From Burkholderiales bacterium (GTDB lineage Bacteria; Pseudomonadota; Gammaproteobacteria; Burkholderiales; Casimicrobiaceae): a stretch of 8,269 bases of DNA. This document shows, one piece after another, positions 1 to 4,986 of this stretch. The stretch spans positions 1-8,269 of the forward strand of contig JANXNO010000545.1 in assembly GCA_025354075.1 (NCBI GenBank), written 5' to 3'. How positions within the stretch are numbered: the stretch's first letter is position 1; each line of letters opens with the position of its first letter. The position numbers and the translations under genes are program-made. Under the pieces are notes generated by a model. It saw only the letters and a program-made list of their open reading frames with translations. It did not search any database and was not told the DNA's origin.

Positions 1-40
1 TTGACGGCGTTTTAGATTTCGATTTTTTCGTGGTCTTCAT
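1..40 (-). CDS. Possible N-terminal start of an unidentified gene running off the left edge
   Basis: An ATG on the minus strand at 40-38 opens a frame that stays open to the window edge and encodes 13 residues, MKTTKKSKSKTPS. The lysine- and serine-rich start is typical of many bacterial N-termini, but thirteen codons are too few to recognise a family. No Shine-Dalgarno sequence is visible in the 20 bases upstream, which are AT-rich. The start would lie 206 bases downstream of the delta-60 operon on the same strand. It may be chance; the sequence left of the window would decide. Confidence 0.25.
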   Translation of the reverse strand, partial: MKTTKKSKSKTPS

Positions 41-246
41 GTGCTGTCGTGCAAAAAATTAACTTGCAATGCTGCGTAGTAAATCTCGGGCGCTGACGCG
101 GCGATCACGGCGCAAACAGGCCGAGAGCCAATTTTTTGCGATGCGCCTTTAATCGTTGTTGTGTTAATCGACGAGACGAGTGCCAAACGTGCTGCACGGA
201 TTGGATGGTGGACACGCAGGTCCCACGGCTCGAAATTGCGAATTCG
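41..246. other. Intergenic region downstream of the propeller operon
   Basis: No convincing gene lies here. The longer open frames are low-quality shadows continuing from the antisense of the propeller gene. A perfect 10-base palindrome, GCGAATTCGC at 238-247, touches the TAG stop of the delta-60 gene. A short bulged hairpin (GTGGAC at 208-213 pairing with GTCCCAC at 220-226) lies further downstream in the direction of transcription. Neither is followed by a T-run on the minus strand, so neither is called a Rho-independent terminator. The operon may end Rho-dependently or continue toward the left edge. Confidence 0.5.
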
Positions 247-438
247 CTACGGCAAACTCAACCCGCACTGCGCCGTCAGATAGTCGCGAATCAGCGGCCA
301 GGTGTTGCGGGTGGCTGTGGCTGGAAACGTGATGCCGTTGATGACTGCGCTGCCGGTGATGCCGAGCGCGATGCGGGTGTAAATCAGCGCGTCGGTGGTG
401 GCGAGAAATGCACCGTCGCCGTCGACGTCGGGCTTGCA
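247..438 (-). repeat. Copy 1 of the shared 63-residue C-terminal domain module
   Basis: These 63 codons plus stop encode the C-terminal domain beginning CKPDVDGDG. By eye about 43-44 of 63 residues match each of the two other copies. Bases 287-310 are identical to 1869-1892 and 3453-3476, covering the RNTWPLIR codons. This is the most divergent of the three copies. Confidence 0.85.
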
Positions 439-1740
439 GTTTTGATAGCCGAATGGGCCGCCTTCCACACGCAGCGCGCAAAAATCGAGATTGCTGCCGT
501 TGTTGCAGGTGCCTGCCAACACGATCTTGCCGTCTGGCTGAATCAGGACTGCGTTGGCGACTTCACCCGAGCCACCTGCTTGAACGCTTGCGACTCCACC
601 CTTGAAGCTCTTGTCGAGAGAGCCATCAGAGTTCAGCCGCACAACACAAAGAATGTCCGATGGCGTGGGCGTGGTGCAAATCCCGGAGATCAAAATCTTG
701 CCGTCAGGCTGGATCGCCACGGCCTTGCCGTAATTGCCACCGCTGGTTGCGACCAACACATTACCCGTTGCGTTAAACGTGGTGTCTGGCAATCCACCTA
801 CGGTGTAGCGACTGGCACAAAATAAGCTTGATGATGACTGGATGCACTCACCCACCATCACAAGCTTGCCGTCGGGCTGCATGGCCGCAGCATGCGCGAG
901 CGAGCCATTTGGCCCTATGTAAGTTAAGACGATCCCCGTGCCATTAAAGCTCAAATCCAGCGTGCCGTTGGCGTTGTACCGAGCGGCACAAAAGACATAC
1001 ATGCTGCTGTCCGTACAGCTACCTGCAATGACGATTTTTCCGTCAGTTTGCAATACGATGCTGCTGGCAAAATCAAATAAATGCACCTTAGTGACTATCG
1101 TGAATGACGTGTCAAGTGAACCATTCGGGTTGAACCGCACCGCGCAAAAATTGGTCGCAAACTGTGCGTTGCAGTAGCCCGCCAGCACAATCTTGCCGTC
1201 GCGCTGCACTGCTACGGCGTTGGCGTTTTCGTCTGCTAAGGTCGCTTGAATCTGCGCTATCGCTATACCCGTGCCGTTAAAGCTTAGGTCGAGTGATCCG
1301 TCGGCGTTGTAGCGAACCGCACAGAAACGGGCGCTAAACGCAATTTGGCAATTGATACCGGCGACGACGATTTTGCCGTCGCCCTGCAACGCCATCGCGT
1401 TTAATTTGCTGTTGCCGTTGGGCAATACGGTGGTGACTTTTCCGGTGCCGTTGAAGGTCGTGTCGAGCGTGCCGTCGGTCTTGTAGCGCGTCAGGCAAAA
1501 CATGTTGCCGCTACCTGGCGTGTTGACGCAATTGCCAGCAAGCACGACCTTGCCATCGGGTTGCAAGACCGCAGCAACGGCAACGTCATTGCCGCCCCCG
1601 ATGGTGGTGATCGCCTTGCCGGGCAGCGCACCACCAGTGTTCCAGAACGCATCCAGCGTACCGGGTTGGCCGGAAATGGCATGCGCTGTCGCGTTGCACA
1701 TCAGCAGGGCGACGGTGATTACAAAATTGCGAAAACTCAT
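247..1740 (-). CDS. Secreted delta-60-repeat beta-propeller protein A with C-terminal DxDGDG domain
   Basis: This 497-residue protein is probably exported and folded as a seven-bladed propeller; no substrate or partner can be named. Residues 1-21 form a Sec signal peptide with likely cleavage after AHA. Seven delta-60 repeats follow, to about residue 430. Each has the family core (QPDGKIVLAG, then RYNADGSLDLSFNGTG), and each has a Cys pair of the form GxC-x(7-10)-C just before the arginine. The N-terminal GTLDAFWNTGG is a half-repeat that could close the ring with the last blade, which lacks its own GSLD part. Residues 435-497 are the C-terminal domain shared with the next two genes. ATG 1740 is chosen because AGGA lies 9 bases upstream and it aligns with the paralogue's start; an in-frame start 13 codons further upstream lacks this support. 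It is probably the last gene of the operon. Family assignment is sure; function is unknown. Confidence 0.9.
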   Translation of the reverse strand: MSFRNFVITVALLMCNATAHAISGQPGTLDAFWNTGGALPGKAITTIGGGNDVAVAAVLQPDGKVVLAGNCVNTPGSGNMFCLTRYKTDGTLDTTFNGTGKVTTVLPNGNSKLNAMALQGDGKIVVAGINCQIAFSARFCAVRYNADGSLDLSFNGTGIAIAQIQATLADENANAVAVQRDGKIVLAGYCNAQFATNFCAVRFNPNGSLDTSFTIVTKVHLFDFASSIVLQTDGKIVIAGSCTDSSMYVFCAARYNANGTLDLSFNGTGIVLTYIGPNGSLAHAAAMQPDGKLVMVGECIQSSSSLFCASRYTVGGLPDTTFNATGNVLVATSGGNYGKAVAIQPDGKILISGICTTPTPSDILCVVRLNSDGSLDKSFKGGVASVQAGGSGEVANAVLIQPDGKIVLAGTCNNGSNLDFCALRVEGGPFGYQNCKPDVDGDGAFLATTDALIYTRIALGITGSAVINGITFPATATRNTWPLIRDYLTAQCGLSLP

Positions 1741-1828
1741 GACACGGAATCCTGAACTAAAGCGAACAATGAAAAGCACATCTGAGTGGGTGAAAGTCTT
1801 CTCTTGTGAGTCAAGGTTGCGTAGTCCG
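1741..1828 (-). other. 88-base gap between the two delta-60 genes
   Basis: Transcribed on the minus strand if the genes form an operon. Apart from the AGGA site I see no hairpin terminator and no convincing promoter, which favours co-transcription of the two paralogues. Confidence 0.5.
1750..1753 (-). promoter_or_regulatory. Ribosome binding site of delta-60 protein A
   Basis: AGGA on the minus strand, 9 bases before ATG 1740. It decides for this start over the in-frame codon 13 codons upstream (1779), and the resulting N-terminus MSFRNFVITV matches MNFRHFVLTV of the neighbour. Confidence 0.7.
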
Positions 1829-2020
1829 CTACGGCAAACTAAATCCGCACTGCGTCACCAAATAATCCCGAATCAGCGGCCAGGTGTTGCGGCTGGCGGC
1901 AGCCGGTAAATTGACGCCAGTGAGCACGGTGCTTCCGGTCATGCCCAGCGCTACGCGCGCCAAAATCAGCACGTCGGTGGTGGCGGTCACAAAGCCGTCG
2001 CCGTCAATGTCGGGCTTGCA
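1829..2020 (-). repeat. Copy 2 of the shared 63-residue C-terminal domain module
   Basis: Encodes the domain beginning CKPDIDGDG. By eye about 52 of 63 residues match copy 3, which belongs to the Kelch protein. It is thus closer to the tag of an unrelated propeller than to that of its own delta-60 paralogue, suggesting exchange or later copying of the module. Confidence 0.85.
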
Positions 2021-3334
2021 GTTTTGATAGCCGAACGGCCCGCCCTCAAAGCGAAGCGCGCAGAAGTCAAGCGTGCTTCCGTTCGCGCAGGCACCCGCTA
2101 TTACGATCTTGCCGTCTGGCTGAAGCAGCACGGCGTTCGCGGCTTCGCCAGCGAACGCGCCGGGTGCCATGTTGACGGAACCGCCGCCGTTGAACGTTGC
2201 GTCGTGTGAGCCATCGGAATTCAGTCTTCGTGCGCACAGTTCGTCGGTGGATGGATTGGTGCAGACCCCCGCCATCACAAGCTTTCCGTCCGGTTGAATG
2301 GCCACCGCTTTAGCGCGATCATTGAGGCCACCCACAAGCCTAAGCACGCCTATGCTGTTGAACGTTGTATCCAGCGCCCCGCTCGTTGTGTGGCGTATCG
2401 CGCACATGGTGAAGATTTGCGTTGTGGCGCAATCGCCCACTAGCACCAACTTACCGTCGGCTTGCAATGCCGCTGCGCGTGTGAGCGCAGAATCGACACC
2501 GATTGGGGTTGACACCTTGCCACTACCATTGAAACTGGTGTCAAGCGTGCCATTGTCGTTGTAGCGAACCGCACAAAATGCGGAAAAGCTTCCAGCGGAA
2601 CAGAAACCCGCCAACACGATTTTGCCGTCACGTTGTAGGGCAATGGCGTTAGCGAGGCTGCCAGTAGCAATCACGGTCGTAACGCTCCCTACACCGTTGA
2701 ATGTACTGTCGAGTGTGCCGTTTGCGTTGAAGCGCACCGCGCAAAAATTTATCCCAGCGGATACGTTGCAGTAACCTGCGAGCACAATTTTTCCGTCGGG
2801 CTGCACCGCAACCGATGTGGCTATTTCGGCCAGGGTCGCTTGCGGTGTGATCACAGTGGTGGCGATGCCGATGCCGCTAAACGTAAGATCCAGCGTGCCG
2901 TTGGCGTTGTACCGGATCGCGCAAAAGTGAGCCGCAAAATCGGCCAGGCAACTGCTGCCCGCCACCACAATCTTGCCATCTGCTTGCAACGCCATCGCGG
3001 CTAGTTTGTTGTTGACGTTGGGCAGCGCGGTGACGACTTTTCCGCTGCCGTTGAAATCCGGATCAAGCGTGCCGTCGGTCTTGTAGCGCAGCAGGCAAAA
3101 GGTGTTTGACGTGGCCGTTGCGCAATTGCCCGCGAGCACGACCTTGCCATCGGGTTGCAGCGCCGCAGCCACGGCCACGTCACCGCCGGTGCCGATGGCC
3201 GTGACCGCCTTACCGGGCAGGGTGCCACCGGTGTTCCAGAACGCGTCTAGCGTGCCAGGTTGGCCTGGGTTCGCATGCACGAACGCGTTGCATGTCAGCG
3301 CGACGACGGTGAGTACGAAATGACGAAAATTCAT
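1829..3334 (-). CDS. Secreted delta-60-repeat beta-propeller protein B with C-terminal DxDGDG domain
   Basis: This 501-residue protein is the tandem paralogue of the gene at 247-1740 and is collinear with it throughout. It has a signal peptide (residues 1-21, cleavage after VHA), an N-terminal closing half-repeat GTLDAFWNTGG, seven delta-60 repeats, and the C-terminal domain at residues 439-501. All seven repeats have the paired cysteines, for example AGYC...FCAVRF and AGFC...FCAVRY, so periplasmic or extracellular disulfides are likely. ATG 3334 is preferred over the GTG two codons earlier (3340): AAGGAA lies well spaced before the ATG but only 2 to 3 bases from the GTG. The first blade and the C-terminal domain resemble the paralogue more than the middle blades do. 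It lies 78 bases behind the Kelch gene. Delta-60 repeats are widespread in bacterial surface and secreted proteins of unknown role; binding or adhesion is an inference only. Confidence 0.9.
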   Translation of the reverse strand: MNFRHFVLTVVALTCNAFVHANPGQPGTLDAFWNTGGTLPGKAVTAIGTGGDVAVAAALQPDGKVVLAGNCATATSNTFCLLRYKTDGTLDPDFNGSGKVVTALPNVNNKLAAMALQADGKIVVAGSSCLADFAAHFCAIRYNANGTLDLTFSGIGIATTVITPQATLAEIATSVAVQPDGKIVLAGYCNVSAGINFCAVRFNANGTLDSTFNGVGSVTTVIATGSLANAIALQRDGKIVLAGFCSAGSFSAFCAVRYNDNGTLDTSFNGSGKVSTPIGVDSALTRAAALQADGKLVLVGDCATTQIFTMCAIRHTTSGALDTTFNSIGVLRLVGGLNDRAKAVAIQPDGKLVMAGVCTNPSTDELCARRLNSDGSHDATFNGGGSVNMAPGAFAGEAANAVLLQPDGKIVIAGACANGSTLDFCALRFEGGPFGYQNCKPDIDGDGFVTATTDVLILARVALGMTGSTVLTGVNLPAAASRNTWPLIRDYLVTQCGFSLP

Positions 3335-3412
3335 TGCCACAGTTCCTTCACAAAATACGGATAAATCCGCGCATCCGACATCGGCCTGACGTTCGCATCG
3401 CCATGCCCAGTC
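3335..3412 (-). other. 78-base gap between the Kelch and delta-60 genes
   Basis: It contains the ribosome binding site and a small interrupted palindrome, CGGAT-AA-ATCCG (3358-3369). The two-base loop and the absence of a T-run make a terminator unlikely. The gap is compatible with an operon. Confidence 0.45.
3343..3348 (-). promoter_or_regulatory. Ribosome binding site of delta-60 protein B
   Basis: AAGGAA on the minus strand, 8 bases before ATG 3334. It selects this ATG over the GTG at 3340, which would sit too close to the site. Confidence 0.7.
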
Positions 3413-3604
3413 CTACGGCAAACCAAACCCGCACTGAGTCACCAGATAGTCACGAATCAGCGGCCAGGTGTTGCGGCTGGCGGTCGCTGGCAGATTGATG
3501 CCTGCGATCACTGCGCTTCCGTTCATGCCCATCGCAACGCGCAGCAAGATCAACGCATCGGTGGTGGCGGTGACAAAGCCGTCGCCGTCGATGTCGGGCC
3601 TGCA
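3413..3604 (-). repeat. Copy 3 of the shared 63-residue C-terminal domain module
   Basis: Encodes the domain beginning CRPDIDGDG at the end of the Kelch protein. Both cysteines, the DxDGDG loop, the ATTD motif and RNTWPLIRDYL are present as in the two delta-60 proteins. Confidence 0.85.
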
Positions 3605-4741
3605 CGTTGCGTTGGCAGCAACAGTGGGCGAATAAATTTCTGACGTGGTGACGTAACCAGTGCGATAGCCCGAAGCGACCAGCACTTTGCCGCTCGGGAG
3701 TAGCGTGGCCGAATGCAGGCCGCGCGGCTCCACCACGAGCGATCCGGTGGCCGTCCATGTGTTCGCGACCGGGTCATACAGCTCGCTGCTGGCTAAGATG
3801 GCCGCGCCCGCATAGCCACCTACCACCAGCACCGTGCCGTCAATCAATCGGGTCATGCTGTGCGCGCTGCGCGACTGGTTCATCGGCGGGGTGGCGCTCC
3901 ACGTGTTGCTGATTGGGTCGTAGAGCTCGCTTGTTGCGCCCGACACGGCACCGCCCGCAACCAGTACTTTGCCACTGGCGAGCGCTACAGCGCGATGGCT
4001 GGCCAGTCCGGTGGTGAGCGTGCCACCGTTGCTCCACGCGTTGCTCGCCGGGTCGTAGAGTTCTGCGTTGAGCGCTAGCGCGGTGCCGGTGGATCCGCCC
4101 GCGACCAATACTTTGCCGCTGGCGAGCAAGGTGGCCGAATGGTCGTAGCGCCCCTTCGTTAGCGTGCCCGCGCTGCTCCATGCGTTGGTCGCCGGGTCGT
4201 ATAACTCGGCGATTGCGAGCCCCGGACTGAGGCCGCCGCGTCCGCCCACGACCAGCACTTTGCCGTTGGCCAGCAATGTGGCGGTGTGCGCGATATGCGC
4301 TGCCACGGTCGAACCCGCAGCAGTCCACGCGTTGGTGGTCGGGTCATACAGCTCGGCAAGGGTTTGCGTGCCGTCCACGCCGTTGCCACCGCCGGTCACC
4401 AGCACCTTGCCGTTGCCCAACAGGGTCGTCGCATGATCGTCACGCGCCACCGCCAGTGAGCCTGCGGCACTCCAGGTGTTAAGTGCCGGGTCATATAACT
4501 CACACGTTTTCAAGACGTCGGGGTCGCTGTCACCCGCGACCACTAGCACCTTGCCGTTAGCCAGCAATATGCCGGGGTGATCGGCGCGGCCTTTGGCTAG
4601 CGGGGCTGCTGCGGCCCACGTGCCCGCAGCGGAAGCTACCGAGCTCATCAAGCTCACTAAAACTAGTACGGCTGGCAGAAGCTTCGCTTGCACCCAAATG
4701 CGCCGACCGGTGTTGAGCAAAAAGCCACGAGTAAGTTGCAT
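3413..4741 (-). CDS. Secreted Kelch-repeat beta-propeller protein with C-terminal DxDGDG domain
   Basis: This 442-residue protein starts with a long signal peptide. A basic segment (RR and K within residues 13-20) precedes a hydrophobic core at residues 21-32, and cleavage is likely after residue 38 (VASA). Seven Kelch-type repeats follow, from about residue 41 to 378. Each has the pattern H-x-A-T-L-L-x-x-GKVLVxGG, then ELYDP-x-x-N-x-W, which predicts a seven-bladed propeller related to the Kelch and galactose-oxidase propellers. Unlike the delta-60 neighbours the blades lack paired cysteines. Residues 380-442 are the C-terminal domain shared with both downstream proteins. ATG 4741 has AGAAAGG 7 bases upstream. 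It is the first gene of the probable operon and faces the divergent regulator. No catalytic residues are recognisable; a ligand-binding or structural surface role is an inference. Confidence 0.9.
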   Translation of the reverse strand: MQLTRGFLLNTGRRIWVQAKLLPAVLVLVSLMSSVASAAGTWAAAAPLAKGRADHPGILLANGKVLVVAGDSDPDVLKTCELYDPALNTWSAAGSLAVARDDHATTLLGNGKVLVTGGGNGVDGTQTLAELYDPTTNAWTAAGSTVAAHIAHTATLLANGKVLVVGGRGGLSPGLAIAELYDPATNAWSSAGTLTKGRYDHSATLLASGKVLVAGGSTGTALALNAELYDPASNAWSNGGTLTTGLASHRAVALASGKVLVAGGAVSGATSELYDPISNTWSATPPMNQSRSAHSMTRLIDGTVLVVGGYAGAAILASSELYDPVANTWTATGSLVVEPRGLHSATLLPSGKVLVASGYRTGYVTTSEIYSPTVAANATCRPDIDGDGFVTATTDALILLRVAMGMNGSAVIAGINLPATASRNTWPLIRDYLVTQCGFGLP

Positions 4742-4748
4742 TTATCAG

Positions 4749-4755
4749 CCTTTCT
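4749..4755 (-). promoter_or_regulatory. Ribosome binding site of the Kelch gene
   Basis: AGAAAGG on the minus strand with its last G 7 bases before ATG 4741. The spacing is normal and supports this start codon. Confidence 0.65.
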
Positions 4756-4850
4756 TGAATTTCGACTGTGCTGCGCCAACCTGGAACCTGTGCGCAGGAG
4801 AATGTGGTGAACCATGTGGCGAACTTTAAGCAGGCGCGACGTACACCTAG

Positions 4851-4866
4851 ATCACAAAAACGTGAT
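4851..4866. repeat. Small inverted repeat, candidate operator
   Basis: ATCAC and GTGAT are perfect inverted five-base arms around AAAAAC, located 110 bases upstream of the Kelch start and 120 bases upstream of the regulator start. The position suits a regulator site, but such short arms arise often by chance. Confidence 0.25.
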
Positions 4867-4986
4867 AGCGTCGCAAAAGCCACACTTTTCCGAGCCAGCG
4901 TATGGCGCAGGGGACGCTCAGTTTGCGTCTGTTCACCAGTCGTTACGTTCGCCGTTCGTCCGCATTTTTTTGACTCTGAAGCAAAG

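Larger units (their letters stand above)
4742..4986. promoter_or_regulatory. Divergent intergenic region between the Kelch operon and the SARP-like regulator
   Basis: It must hold the promoters of the minus-strand operon and of the plus-strand regulator, but I find no -35/-10 pair I would defend on either strand. Visible structure: an inverted repeat ATCAC-aaaaac-GTGAT at 4851-4866, two adjacent heptamers CGTTCGC CGTTCGT at 4946-4959, a run of seven T at 4964-4970, and a plus-strand AGGAG at 4796-4800. The regulator's frame stays open through here, but third codon positions between 4807 and 4986 are only about 45% G/C by my count. That is lower than in the gene body and suggests the stretch is not coding. 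Confidence 0.55.

Noticed and set aside
208..226. Bulged hairpin as Rho-independent terminator of the operon
   Set aside because: The stem is six pairs with a bulge and no U-run follows on the minus strand.
136..825. 229-residue plus-strand open frame at the left end
   Set aside because: It is antisense to the delta-60 gene, which has clear repeats, signal peptide and domain. The opposite frame is Arg/Cys/Ala-rich without motifs.
1694..1699. Lipobox in the delta-60 signal peptides (Cys15 of LLMC and ALTC)
   Set aside because: Position -1 is Met or Thr instead of Gly/Ala/Ser, and the Cys lies inside the hydrophobic core with a good AHA/VHA type I cleavage site after it.
247..3334. CRISPR or DNA tandem-repeat array suggested by many short recurring words such as TTGCCGTC
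   Set aside because: The words recur because the repeated protein motif DGK is encoded every 55 to 60 codons; the intervening DNA is coding and not spacer-like.
3358..3369. CGGAT-AA-ATCCG as a terminator, with a similar CGGATAAATC at 7042-7051
   Set aside because: A two-base loop is not a stable hairpin, there is no T-run, and a shared ten-base word in two intergenic stretches can be chance.
4768..4986. N-terminal extension of the regulator from GTG 4768 or GTG 4807 with AGGAG at 4796-4800
   Set aside because: Although the ribosome site is good, the encoded stretch is Arg/Lys-rich, unlike the helical protein body. Third codon positions are only about 45% G/C by my count, so it reads as intergenic. 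It is kept as an alternative start.
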